64,000 nucleotides of DNA from Psychrobacter immobilis (GTDB lineage: Bacteria; Pseudomonadota; Gammaproteobacteria; Pseudomonadales; Moraxellaceae). The notes below the pieces were generated by a model. It saw only the letters and a list, made by a program, of their open reading frames with translations. It was not told the DNA's origin and did no database searches. The stretch is taken from contig NZ_CAJGZM010000001.1 of assembly GCF_904846175.1 (NCBI RefSeq), forward strand, positions 310,001-374,000, read 5' to 3'. Position numbers and translations under genes: made by a program. This document shows positions 9,618 through 18,668 of the stretch, one piece after another. Every line of letters begins with the position of its first letter. The stretch's first letter is position 1.

Positions 9618-10532
9618 CTACTTATTGTCAGCTTGCAATTTAATCACACCTGCAAGATGCGGCTTATCATTCTTAGCGCTATATAAGCCAAACTCACAAG
9701 TATCTTCTGCATTTTTAAGCTGCGCAACTGGTTCTGCAATCAGCTCTACTTCAGCTGGTAAGAAGATAGGCAGCTTAAATGATACCTCAACCGTATAAGC
9801 ATCTGGTAGCTCATCCATCAAAGCCAGACACTTAGCCTTTGACCACATGCCATGAGCAATGGCTTTAGGGAAACCAAACGCGCGTGCTGATAGCGGATGC
9901 AGATGGATAAGGTTAAAGTCACCTGAAACAAACGCATAACGACGACCGATATCTTCTGGTACTTCAAAGATGCTGTGCACACCGTCTTGATTGACTGCTG
10001 GCTTCACGGTTACTGGGCGCGGCGTGCTTTTTTTATCTTTGCTGCTAGATTTTTTACCGCGTGATAAATAAGTAGACGTCCCTTCCCAAATAACTTCATC
10101 GTTTGATTTTACCGTGGTAACAAAATCAAACTGCTGACCTTGGGCATGGTCACGTAGATTATCAAATTTCACTGCCATGGCAACCGTTTCACGCTCACCG
10201 ATAGGACGGTACTGAGTGACGCTATTATCCACGTGTACCAATCCTAGCATGGCAAATGGAAACGGCTCTTTGACCATCATATTCATTTGCAACGTCTGTG
10301 ATAAGACCGAAAAATACGTCACAGGCACTTTGCCGTTGTCAGCGAAACCACAAATCTTACGGTAGTCATCAAGATTGTTTTGATCGATGTGCAAGTCATC
10401 TACATAATAGGTCGCTTGTGGCAATTGATCACGACTGATTTTACCGCTATTACCGATAGGCAATAAACTTTTGACGATATTAGCATAAGTGATATGCGCT
10501 TTTGGCAACGCATCATAATGTTTGTCTGACAT
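9618..10532 (-). CDS. MaoC-like dehydratase/hydratase
   Basis: About 304 residues. The hydratase-2 signature SGDFNLIHLHP...GFPKAIAHGM (about 203-229) carries the catalytic Asp/His pair of R-specific enoyl-CoA hydratases. Residues 1-160 look like a second, degenerate hot-dog half, and a Ser/Lys-rich linker (161-172) joins them. It probably hydrates 2-enoyl-CoA or acyl-CoA thioesters. The frame is open nine codons further, but the ATG at 10532 has AGGA at good spacing and was chosen. The next gene upstream is a FabG-type reductase, then a thiolase, so the three fit one acyl-CoA pathway. A repeat array lies in its upstream region. Confidence 0.88.
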   Translation of the reverse strand: MSDKHYDALPKAHITYANIVKSLLPIGNSGKISRDQLPQATYYVDDLHIDQNNLDDYRKICGFADNGKVPVTYFSVLSQTLQMNMMVKEPFPFAMLGLVHVDNSVTQYRPIGERETVAMAVKFDNLRDHAQGQQFDFVTTVKSNDEVIWEGTSTYLSRGKKSSSKDKKSTPRPVTVKPAVNQDGVHSIFEVPEDIGRRYAFVSGDFNLIHLHPLSARAFGFPKAIAHGMWSKAKCLALMDELPDAYTVEVSFKLPIFLPAEVELIAEPVAQLKNAEDTCEFGLYSAKNDKPHLAGVIKLQADNK

Positions 10533-10624
10533 AATAAATCCTAAGTGGGGCTTGAGCAAATTTTCTGGCTAGATGTAAAATGCGATGCATTCGTTTATTA
10601 GTAAGAGCTTTGACTGATATTGAC

Positions 10625-10686
10625 TTGATTAACAATTACTTTGATTAATACTGACACTTATTTTGATTAATATAGGTTTTGATTAA
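10625..10686. repeat. Four TTGATTAA repeats upstream of the MaoC gene
   Basis: Exact TTGATTAA copies start at 10625, 10641, 10663 and 10679, so the steps are 16, 22 and 16 bases. They lie 93-154 bases upstream of the MaoC start. They could be operator half-sites or remnants of a local tandem duplication. Confidence 0.7.
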
Positions 10687-10821
10687 AAGGTAATTTCGCC
10701 CAACAAAGCGGGTCACTCCCTTTACCCAATACAGCTATTTATCATTATAGTAATAACCCGCCACCAACGTGAAAAACCATCTAACAAACCGTGCAAGTTA
10801 TTATTACTGTGTTTTTATCAT

Positions 10822-10849
10822 AAAAAAGCCACCCTAGGGCAGCTTTATT
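10822..10849 (-). terminator. Terminator of the FabG-type gene
   Basis: Read on the minus strand the stem AAAGCTGCC/GGTGGCTTT (two G-T pairs) has a CTAG loop and ends in six T residues. It is about 135 bases past the stop of the leftward reductase gene. Confidence 0.75.
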
Positions 10850-10985
10850 ACAATTTATCAGCAATTTTTTCGTAAGCATATGTGAGGTAAATCTAAAACC
10901 TTACTGGTTATCATATACTTAGTGCAGGCTTAATTGAAATTAATTATCTATGTTATTAAGCATAATTTTTCCTGCAGTATATCTA

Positions 10986-12386
10986 CTAAGCACCCAATAA
11001 GCTTTGACCACAAACGCGTACAATGTTGCCATTTAGACCACCAGATGCTGGTGAAGCAAACCATGCAATCGTCTCTGCCACGTCTACTGGCAAGCCGCCT
11101 TGGCTCATTGAGTTCATACGGCGACCGGCTTCACGAATAGCAAAAGGAATCGCTTCTGTCATTTGCGTTTCGATAAATCCTGGAGCAACAGCGTTAATCG
11201 TCATACCTTTCGCATTGTCTTCTAACTGTTTAGCAGTGGCATTTACTAAACCAATAACGCCTGCTTTAGAAGTCGCATAGTTACTTTGACCTAAGTTACC
11301 AGCGATACCTGAGATTGATGAAACGCAAACAATACGCGCGTTTTCTTTTAGCACATCATTATCAAGCAAGTAGCGGTTTAGCTTGGCAATACTGCCCAAG
11401 TTAATATTGATGACCATATCCCATTTTTGCTCATCCATATTGGCGAGCGTTTTGTCACGCGTGATACCAGCATTATGAATCACTGAATCTAGACCACCAC
11501 GTTTTTGCGCGGCTTCGGCGATTTCTTTGCCCGCATCTTCACTAGTGATGTCGACTGTCAAAACCGAACCACTGATTTCGCTCGCGACTTTTTGTAAGTC
11601 AGCTTGCTGCTGTGGTACATCAAGACAAATAACGTGAGCGCCTTCGCGTGCCAAGACACGGGCAATTGCTTCGCCAATACCGCGACTTGCGCCCGTAACC
11701 AGCATGGTTTTGCCGCCCAAAGGCTGTGCCCAATCAACGTCAACGTTATCGCCGTTGCTAACACGTACCACTTGTCCTGAAACGTAAGCTGAACGTGCTG
11801 AGGTGAAAAAACGTAATGTTGAATCTAGGTTTTTCTCAGCGCCTTCGGCAACATAAATAAGCTGGGCCGTGATACCACGCTTAAACTCTTTACCGACCGA
11901 CTTTACAAAACCTTCAAGCGCGCGCTGAGCCAATGCTGCTTCAATATCCGTGAGGTCTTCTGGTGGACGACCGATGACAATAACGCGACCTGATTTTTCA
12001 ACGCGGCGCGCAACGGCATGAAAAAATTCATACACTTGCTTTAGCTCATCCGCGTTACTGATATTACTGGCATCAAATAATAAAACTTTAAATTTATCAT
12101 CGCCGCCTGTATTGGCCTTGGCTTTAACGCCAGCATCAGACAGCGCATCTTTCACATTATCACTGCTATTTACAAACACGTCAGCGTGCAGCTCTGACAA
12201 AATACGAGCTACTGACTCGCTGATCGCTGTATTGTCACCATTAGCGCGACCAACCAATACGCTACCACGTACCGCAGGCTGACCACTATCAAAACGATCT
12301 AAATCTACTGGCATCGGTAAGCCTAAGTTTTTTGCTACTTTTTTACCAATAGAAGACTGAACAAAATCACCATAACGGTCTGACAT
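10986..12386 (-). CDS. fabG: 3-oxoacyl-ACP/acyl-CoA reductase, long (high-molecular-weight FabG) type
   Basis: A 466-residue short-chain dehydrogenase that reduces 3-oxoacyl thioesters with NAD(P)H. The C-terminal half (about 225-466) is the catalytic domain: TGASRGIG (231-238), NAG (305-307), the active-site Ser near 357, Tyr370 and Lys374. The N-terminal half (1-220) is a degenerate Rossmann domain lacking these residues, as in mycobacterial FabG4-type proteins. The ATG has AGGA eight bases upstream. It is divergent from the thiolase gene and upstream of the MaoC gene, which suggests joint action on acyl-CoA. Directional role (synthesis or oxidation) is not decided by the sequence. Confidence 0.9.
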   Translation of the reverse strand: MSDRYGDFVQSSIGKKVAKNLGLPMPVDLDRFDSGQPAVRGSVLVGRANGDNTAISESVARILSELHADVFVNSSDNVKDALSDAGVKAKANTGGDDKFKVLLFDASNISNADELKQVYEFFHAVARRVEKSGRVIVIGRPPEDLTDIEAALAQRALEGFVKSVGKEFKRGITAQLIYVAEGAEKNLDSTLRFFTSARSAYVSGQVVRVSNGDNVDVDWAQPLGGKTMLVTGASRGIGEAIARVLAREGAHVICLDVPQQQADLQKVASEISGSVLTVDITSEDAGKEIAEAAQKRGGLDSVIHNAGITRDKTLANMDEQKWDMVININLGSIAKLNRYLLDNDVLKENARIVCVSSISGIAGNLGQSNYATSKAGVIGLVNATAKQLEDNAKGMTINAVAPGFIETQMTEAIPFAIREAGRRMNSMSQGGLPVDVAETIAWFASPASGGLNGNIVRVCGQSLLGA

Positions 12387-13005
12387 AATATAATCCTATA
12401 ATTAACGAGTAAAATAAAAATGGGCGGGCAGATAATAGTAAACAAAAATACGATGCGCGTATTATAAAGACTCACCCGCATTAGCATTGATAAAAATTAT
12501 TAGTATTTAGTAAGTGGGCTTAAAACTGCATCAACTATACACTTCCATGCGAAACAAGTACAAAAGCCACTAATGTCTATAACAATCTGTAGACAAGCCA
12601 GTATACAAGATGGCAACTTTTTCTAGCGTTCAAAACGCCCAACTTATGCTAAAATTTAACGTATAAGTTATGGCAAAAGCATTTATAGATAACAATATAT
12701 TATCAAATAGCCTGTTATGCAATGCAAATAATCAACACTAGCCAGTCCAATTGCCTGCTGTTGACTGGCGTGAAAAGTTATTAACCCTTGCGATAGCTTA
12801 AAAGTAGCGTCACATCATTTGCTAAAGACATACAGTAAGGTGCTAAAAAACGCCTTATCATGAGCCACTGCATTTTTGATAATAGCTGAATTTATTTTAT
12901 AGAAACATTTTACGCTCCTTTATTAAGAACTGTTTACTGTGTTTTTCTTTTAATTATTATGTTTTTACCTTTTTACTTCTACCCATACTTTTTAAGGATA
13001 ATATT
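12387..13005. promoter_or_regulatory. Divergent promoter region, FabG-type gene / thiolase
   Basis: A 619-base AT-rich region between two divergent genes. It contains a 7-base inverted repeat AACTTAT/ATAAGTT at 12641-12669 with a 15-base spacer, a possible operator. No open frame or RNA gene is apparent. Confidence 0.5.
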
Positions 13006-14658
13006 ATGAGTAATAAAAACAATCACCCTGATAGCCCTGTTGTTGAAAGCACTGTTGTAAAGGCTAGCGATACAAAAAATACCGAAATTGCTGCGAAAGA
13101 GTCAGCGACTAAAGATGCTAAGCAGCCAAACGTGTTTGATACAGTAGCAAATTCAAAAGCGACTGAGTCGAAAAAAGCGGACACTAAAGCTTCTGATGTA
13201 AAAACAGACAGCTCTAAGAAAGACGACTCTAAAAAAGACAGCGCCGCCAAAGACAGTAAAAATACCGCTGCGAAAGACGACAACAAACCGAAAGAAGCTG
13301 ATAAAAAAGCAGACACGACTAGCGCTAACAAAACCAATACGACGGCTAAAAAAGCCAGCCCAACCAAGCTTAGCTCAGGTCAACATCGCGTGGCTATCTT
13401 AGGCGGCAACCGTATTCCTTTTGCTCGTTCAAACGGTACATACGCAGATGTCAGCAACACCGACATGCTAACGGCAGCATTAGATGGTTTGGTTGAACGC
13501 TTTAATTTACAAGATAAGAAAGTCGGTGAAGTGGTTGCCGGCGCGGTCATGAAGCTGAGCCGTGATATCAACTTAACGCGTGAAGCGACATTAAGCACAG
13601 CATTGAACCCACATACTCCAACGTATGATATCTCACAAGCTTGTGGTACTGGCTTACAAGCAACGTTTGCTTCTGCCAATAAAATCGCCCTTGGTATTAT
13701 CGATTCAGCCATTACTGGCGGTGTTGATACGACTTCTGACGCGCCTATCGCAGTTGGCGATGGCTTACGTAAAGTATTGATTAAATTGGGCGCGGCTAAA
13801 GACAACAAACAACGTCTAAAAGCGCTAATGGGTTTAAATCCAAAAGACTTACTAGATACTCCGCAGAATGGCGAGCCACGTACTGGTTTATCAATGGGCG
13901 ACCATCAAGCGATTACCACACTTGAGTGGAACATCAGCCGTGAAGCACAAGATGAGCTTGCTTTTACTAGCCATCAAAACCTAGCGCGCGCTTATGATGA
14001 AGGTTTCTTTGATGACCTAATCACCCCATATAAAGGTTTGACGCGTGACAATAACTTGCGCCCAGATACCACGCTTGAAAAACTGGCTAAATTGAAACCT
14101 GTGTTTGGTAAAAAGAACGCCAACCCGACCATGACAGCGGCTAACTCTACGCCACTAACCGATGGTGCTTCTTGCGTACTATTAGGTACTGATGAGTGGG
14201 CAGCAGCACATGGTCTTAAGCCATTGGCTTATATCGTTCATCAAGAAACGGCGGCTGTGGACTTTATCGGTAAGTCTGGCGACAAAGAAGGCTTACTGAT
14301 GGCGCCAGCTTATGCGGTACCGCGTATGCTTGAGCGTGCTGGTCTGACCTTACAAGATTTTGACTTTTATGAGATTCATGAAGCATTTGCCTCACAAGTG
14401 CTATCAACCCTTGCTGCTTGGGAAGATGAGAAATTCTGTGCAGAGCGTCTAGGTCTTGATGCGCCACTAGGTTCTATCGATCGTAGCAAGCTAAACGTCA
14501 ATGGTTCATCACTTGCCGCAGGTCACCCATTTGCTGCAACCGGTGGTCGTATCCTAGCCACTGCTGCCAAACTGTTAGACCAAAAAGGTTCAGGTCGCGC
14601 GCTTATCTCTATCTGCGCCGCTGGTGGTCAAGGTGTTACTTGCATCCTAGAGAAATAA
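13006..14658 (+). CDS. Acetyl-CoA C-acyltransferase (thiolase) with long charged N-terminal extension
   Basis: A 550-residue thiolase that joins or cleaves 3-oxoacyl-CoA. The catalytic residues are present: Cys213 in QACGTG, His458 in EIHEAF, the GHPFAATGG motif near 510-520 and Cys537 in CAAGGQG. The catalytic part (about 126-550, 425 residues) has the usual length and resembles FadI-type enzymes. Residues 1-125 are an additional segment made almost entirely of Lys, Asp, Ala, Ser and Thr, with many KKAD, KDS and AKD-like repeats, probably disordered. The start is well supported by AAGGA eight bases before the ATG, so the extension is translated. It is divergent from the FabG-type gene. Confidence 0.9.
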   Translation: MSNKNNHPDSPVVESTVVKASDTKNTEIAAKESATKDAKQPNVFDTVANSKATESKKADTKASDVKTDSSKKDDSKKDSAAKDSKNTAAKDDNKPKEADKKADTTSANKTNTTAKKASPTKLSSGQHRVAILGGNRIPFARSNGTYADVSNTDMLTAALDGLVERFNLQDKKVGEVVAGAVMKLSRDINLTREATLSTALNPHTPTYDISQACGTGLQATFASANKIALGIIDSAITGGVDTTSDAPIAVGDGLRKVLIKLGAAKDNKQRLKALMGLNPKDLLDTPQNGEPRTGLSMGDHQAITTLEWNISREAQDELAFTSHQNLARAYDEGFFDDLITPYKGLTRDNNLRPDTTLEKLAKLKPVFGKKNANPTMTAANSTPLTDGASCVLLGTDEWAAAHGLKPLAYIVHQETAAVDFIGKSGDKEGLLMAPAYAVPRMLERAGLTLQDFDFYEIHEAFASQVLSTLAAWEDEKFCAERLGLDAPLGSIDRSKLNVNGSSLAAGHPFAATGGRILATAAKLLDQKGSGRALISICAAGGQGVTCILEK

Positions 14659-14716
14659 TTTTCTCACTGATGTCATTAGCAATAAGCCATTAGTTAATAA
14701 ATAGTGTTAAGCTTTT

Positions 14717-14756
14717 AAAACACCCTTTAATCCAATGATTAGAGGGTGTTTTTTTT
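14717..14756 (+). terminator. Terminator of the thiolase gene
   Basis: Stem aaaacaccct/agggtgtttt followed by a T run, about 60 bases after the stop codon. Confidence 0.85.
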
Positions 14757-14943
14757 GTCTAAATGAAAGTGTTATAAAGCGAATGCAACAAGCAAACACT
14801 GCTCACTCATAGCTGCATCATTAGATATGTTAAAATAGCTTTATAAAGGGCATTCATATAAAAGGTTGTCATATAAAGAATTTTAATAATAAAACACAGT
14901 AACAATAAAAGGCAGCCATAAAAATATTTATTAGGAGCTTACT

Positions 14944-15957
14944 ATGAGCAAGGATACCTCATCAATTAATCAGCAAACCTTAAAAACACCAAAGCGGCAA
15001 GAACTGTCAGCACTTGAACAGGAGAGTTTCATTGCCCGAATGGATAAAGAAGTGTTCGGCGATGAGCTGCGCCGCAAAATGCATCAAGACTTGATAGATA
15101 GCTATGATGAAGAGCTTGAAAATGAGATAGACGATTACGTGCGCGACTTTCGTTTTGATGGGCGCGAGATGAGTGAGCAAGAAAAGCTTGATCGCCGTAC
15201 CTATTTTCAAGAGTTATTGCGGCTGCAAAGAGAACTTATCAAACTACAAGATTGGGTGGTTGAATACGGTGAACGTATTGTGGTGATATTTGAAGGGCGT
15301 GATTCTGCTGGTAAGGGTGGCGCTATCAAGCGTATTACTCAGCGCTTAAACCCACGTGTTTGCCGCGTTGCAGCCTTACCGGCTCCAACAGAACGTGAAC
15401 AATCACAGTGGTATTTCCAGCGCTATGTAGCGCATCTACCTGCCGCTGGTGAAATCGTCTTGTTTGATCGCAGCTGGTATAACCGTGTGGGTGTCGAGCG
15501 TGTCATGGGATTTTGTACCGACGCCCAGTACGAAGAATTCTTTCAATCGGTACCTGAATTTGAGCGCATGCTGGTACGCTCAGGTATTCGTTTGGTCAAG
15601 TACTGGTTTTCGATTACCGATGATGAGCAGCATTCACGTTTTATGAGCCGGATTCACGACCCTCTTAAACAGTGGAAACTGTCAGCGATGGACTTGCAAT
15701 CACGCCGCCGCTGGGAGGATTATACCAAAGCTAAAGAGACCATGTTTGAGCGCACGCATATTCCTGAAGCCCCGTGGTGGGTGGTTGAAGGTAATAATAA
15801 AAAACGCGCACGACTAAACTGTATTGCCCATTTGCTTGAACAAATCCCTTATCAAGAAGTACCGCGTGATGAGATTGAATTGCCTGAACGTAAGCGCGAT
15901 GATGAATACTACCGCGAGCCAATTCCTGATGATATGTATGTGCCACCTCGTTATTAA
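14944..15957 (+). CDS. ppk2: Polyphosphate kinase 2
   Basis: Uses polyphosphate to phosphorylate nucleoside mono- or diphosphates, or runs in reverse. The 337 residues hold one PPK2 domain: Walker A in FEGRDSAGKGG (116-126), Walker B region EIVLFDRSWYNR (170-181) and the lid sequence RVGVERVMGFC (181-191). A helical N-terminal region of about 70 residues and a Pro/Arg-rich tail flank it. A single domain of this length fits class I enzymes, but class and preferred nucleotide are not certain. The ATG is preceded by TTAGGAG. It is a single gene ending in a strong terminator. Confidence 0.93.
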   Translation: MSKDTSSINQQTLKTPKRQELSALEQESFIARMDKEVFGDELRRKMHQDLIDSYDEELENEIDDYVRDFRFDGREMSEQEKLDRRTYFQELLRLQRELIKLQDWVVEYGERIVVIFEGRDSAGKGGAIKRITQRLNPRVCRVAALPAPTEREQSQWYFQRYVAHLPAAGEIVLFDRSWYNRVGVERVMGFCTDAQYEEFFQSVPEFERMLVRSGIRLVKYWFSITDDEQHSRFMSRIHDPLKQWKLSAMDLQSRRRWEDYTKAKETMFERTHIPEAPWWVVEGNNKKRARLNCIAHLLEQIPYQEVPRDEIELPERKRDDEYYREPIPDDMYVPPRY

Positions 15958-15996
15958 ACACATTCATTCACGTCTTATTTAAGAAATTTTATTGAC

Positions 15997-16037
15997 AAAA
16001 AAAGCAGCCTTATAAATATATAAGGCTGCTTTTTTTC
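15997..16037. terminator. Bidirectional terminator between ppk2 and pilZ
   Basis: Long near-perfect stem aaaaaagcagccttata/tataaggctgctttttt, A-rich on one side and T-rich on the other, placed between two convergent genes. Confidence 0.9.
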
Positions 16038-16092
16038 TTTCGCTAACTATTATCTTAGTCATAGCGAATACAATTGCTGATCTGTAGAAACA

Positions 16093-16440
16093 CTACATGG
16101 TATAAGTCGATTGTAAGCTATCAATCTTACCGGCCAATAAACGCTCGACCTCATTTTTAATTCTTAATCCAGCGATATCTGTCCCTATCTGCACAGCAAA
16201 ACCTGCTGGTCGACCGCTTTGGCTTTTAGAGTTAATCCAAACCACTTTACCATTCATAGGTAAGCGTTCGCTAGCATTAGGCAAAGTCACGGCAATAAAC
16301 ACCTCGTCACCCAGTTTTTGTATTCTATCAGACGGTACAAATAACGCGCCATTGGTCACAAAGGATAGATAGCTTGCGTATAACGTTTCCATATCTTCAA
16401 TATGACAGGTTAAAATCCCGCCACGTCCTGGCATTGCCAT
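16093..16440 (-). CDS. pilZ: PilZ-domain protein, type IV pilus biogenesis type
   Basis: A 115-residue PilZ-domain protein. The position directly downstream of holB is the classical place of pilZ, whose product is needed for type IV pilus assembly through PilB/FimX-type partners. The arginine-rich RxxxR motif needed for cyclic-di-GMP binding is not seen at the N-terminus, and only a degenerate NGALF stands where the (D/N)xSxxG motif would be. That matches the non-binding pilus-type PilZ. The ATG has AGGA eight bases upstream. It follows holB by 40 bases, likely in one transcript. Confidence 0.85.
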   Translation of the reverse strand: MAMPGRGGILTCHIEDMETLYASYLSFVTNGALFVPSDRIQKLGDEVFIAVTLPNASERLPMNGKVVWINSKSQSGRPAGFAVQIGTDIAGLRIKNEVERLLAGKIDSLQSTYTM

Positions 16441-16480
16441 AGTCCGCTTCCTTTATGAGTGAGGTTTAAATTATTTTAAT

Positions 16481-17599
16481 TTATAAATACGCCAATTCTT
16501 GCATCAGCTTATCATAAGCGAATTTTTCTTGCACATTTTGTTGTAGGGCAATTTTTGTTTGTTGCAGACTATTTATAAACGCCTCAAATCCACTCTCAGC
16601 AGGTTTGTAGTTGTTTAATGATGCGGATAAATCAACGTCTTTTTGCAGTGCATCGAGACCCAAACACACACGGCGCATATCAACCAGCATCAGCTCAGAC
16701 AGTTGAATAAACTCGCTAATACTCAACTGGGTTTGCCAATAGTCGCTTGCCGCCACGCTACTGCGTTTACCGCTCCGTAACGCTTGCCACGTTGTGAGCC
16801 ATAGCGCGCGCTTGCTATACCAAGGCGCTTGCGCAAGGGCAACCGCTGCTAGAGGTGCACCATTTGCCAATTGTATGAGCTGCTCAATGGCAGCCGTACT
16901 GACCGCCTCACGATTGACCGTACTACCCAGTGCTTGTGTCACATAATCAACTGAAACAGCAGGGTCAATCGTTTGTAATGCCAGCTGCTGAACACGGCTC
17001 TTAATGGTTGGCAGTAACTGCGCCGGAGTATCACTGATTAGAAATAAATGTACTTGCGCTTGTGGCTCTTCTAAGGTTTTAAGCAGCGCATTGGCGGCAG
17101 CAACGGTCATTTGCTCTGCATAATCTAGTACACAAATCCGCATTCCCTGCCCGCCTTGATAAATAAAAGGCTGTAAAGCACGAATATCATCGACTTTTAT
17201 TTTTAACGCAGTGTTACTAGCAGCTTTGGCAGATTTTTTGTCTTTTGCGGTGCTAGTTGCTGCTTCTTTAGCACGAGTATTATCGGCGCTGACTGGCATA
17301 CTAATCATTGGCAAGACTTGTAAGCTTGGATGCGTCCCGGATCTAAGCCATTGACAGCTCTCGCAAGTCCCACAAGCCCCAAGCGGATGGCTATCGCGCT
17401 CACGACATAATAACCATGCCACCAAGCGCCAGACGAAAGCACGCTTTCCCATCCCTTGCATACCAGCCGCTAAAAGTGCATGCGGTAAGGATTGCTGCGG
17501 CATTAATACCCGCTTTGTCAGCTGTGACCATAACTCATTTTGCCACGGTAGTAATGGTGCAAAATAGATATTATCACTCAAAGGCACTGTGCTGGTCAT
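16481..17599 (-). CDS. holB: DNA polymerase III subunit delta'
   Basis: Clamp-loader subunit of the replicative polymerase, 372 residues from the chosen start. The P-loop-like GMQGMGKR is at 46-53, the four zinc-binding cysteines are at 65, 76, 79 and 82, and the arginine-finger region reads PTIKSR. Residues about 103-125 contain an Ala/Lys/Ser-rich insertion. The frame is open eight codons further, but GGGAG lies at good distance before the ATG at 17599 and nothing comparable precedes 17623. It is followed closely by pilZ; the usual tmk neighbour is absent and kdsB lies upstream. Confidence 0.92.
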   Translation of the reverse strand: MTSTVPLSDNIYFAPLLPWQNELWSQLTKRVLMPQQSLPHALLAAGMQGMGKRAFVWRLVAWLLCRERDSHPLGACGTCESCQWLRSGTHPSLQVLPMISMPVSADNTRAKEAATSTAKDKKSAKAASNTALKIKVDDIRALQPFIYQGGQGMRICVLDYAEQMTVAAANALLKTLEEPQAQVHLFLISDTPAQLLPTIKSRVQQLALQTIDPAVSVDYVTQALGSTVNREAVSTAAIEQLIQLANGAPLAAVALAQAPWYSKRALWLTTWQALRSGKRSSVAASDYWQTQLSISEFIQLSELMLVDMRRVCLGLDALQKDVDLSASLNNYKPAESGFEAFINSLQQTKIALQQNVQEKFAYDKLMQELAYL

Positions 17600-17781
17600 T
17601 TCAGTTATCTCCCTCATGGTCATCGCTCAATGCTTTTAATGCGTTCACTACCTTTAACACGCTGAACACCTTTAATATATTCAATCTACTAATACACTTA
17701 AAACCTTTAAAGACCAAATAAACCAATTATTTTTAACAAAAATACCGTTTTATTTACTTAGGCTATTATTAATTATCTATA

Positions 17782-18630
17782 TCAACAGTTTTGAAAATCC
17801 ACTAAGCTCATGGCATTGAGACGATCCAAATCTTCTTGGGTATCGACGCCTGCCGGTAGATGACAGGCTGCTGAGGCAATAGCAATATGGCCACCATTTT
17901 CTAATACCCGCAATTGCTCTAGGCTTTCCAGTGTTTCGAGTGGCGTTTGCGGCCAATGTACAAACTGCTGCAATAAGCTGACGCGGTATGCATATAATCC
18001 CAGGTGCCGATAAGCATTTTTTGGTGCTTGCTGCGGTATATCGCTGTCGCTTGCCAATACTGCATCACGATCACAAGGGATTGGCGCGCGACTAAAATAC
18101 AATGCTCGCTGTAGGTGGTCAGACGTCTGACTGACGACTTTAACGACCGATGGGCGCATAAAAGTCACGTAGTCTTCGATAGGTTCACATAAAGTCGCCA
18201 TCACGCTATCTGCATCTTGCACCAACAACGCTTTGACTTGCTCTAATAGCAATGCCGGTACCAAAGGTTCATCACCTTGCATATTGACCACGATATCATG
18301 CTCAGCCCAGCCTTTGATAGCTGCTACCTCAGCCAAGCGATCAGTTCCTGATGCATGAGCATTACTGGTCATTACCACATCGAAACCTGCCTCCATACAA
18401 ACTTTGGCAATTGCTTCATCATCCGTGGCAATACACATATCATCGGCAAAATCAGCCAACTGTGCCTTTTCAGCTACCCAAAGTATCATCGGCTTACCAT
18501 GGATATTTAACAATGGCTTACCAGGCAGACGGGTACTTTTAAAGCGTGCAGGAATGACAATATGCGTTTTGGCGGGCGTTGTTTCAGTTGTTGCTACTAT
18601 TGTTTTGGCTGAGGTTAAGACTGACGACAT
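17782..18630 (-). CDS. kdsB: 3-deoxy-manno-octulosonate cytidylyltransferase
   Basis: Activates Kdo to CMP-Kdo for the inner core of lipopolysaccharide. The nucleotide-binding motif [15 protein letters not shown] is at 26-40 and VNMQGDEPL with its catalytic Asp follows at about 114-122. It is 282 residues, about 30 longer than E. coli KdsB because of a Thr/Ala-rich N-terminus of about 20 residues; AGGA before the ATG supports that start. It is the last of the exbB-exbD-msbA-lpxK-kdsB run, 38 bases after lpxK. Confidence 0.95.
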   Translation of the reverse strand: MSSVLTSAKTIVATTETTPAKTHIVIPARFKSTRLPGKPLLNIHGKPMILWVAEKAQLADFADDMCIATDDEAIAKVCMEAGFDVVMTSNAHASGTDRLAEVAAIKGWAEHDIVVNMQGDEPLVPALLLEQVKALLVQDADSVMATLCEPIEDYVTFMRPSVVKVVSQTSDHLQRALYFSRAPIPCDRDAVLASDSDIPQQAPKNAYRHLGLYAYRVSLLQQFVHWPQTPLETLESLEQLRVLENGGHIAIASAACHLPAGVDTQEDLDRLNAMSLVDFQNC

Positions 18631-18668
18631 GATTTATTCCTATAAAAATTATCTAATCTTTTAGACTT

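Larger units (their letters stand above)
10533..10985. other. Intergenic region with fabG terminator and repeat array
   Basis: This 453-base stretch holds four copies of TTGATTAA at 10625-10686, presumably the promoter of the leftward MaoC gene, and the terminator of the fabG-type gene at 10822-10849. No convincing open frame is present. Confidence 0.6.

Noticed and set aside
13023-13367. 114-codon open frame antisense to the thiolase N-terminus
   Set aside because: It is the mirror of the Lys/Ala/Ser codon runs, giving a meaningless Ser/Ala/Leu-rich protein without ribosome site.
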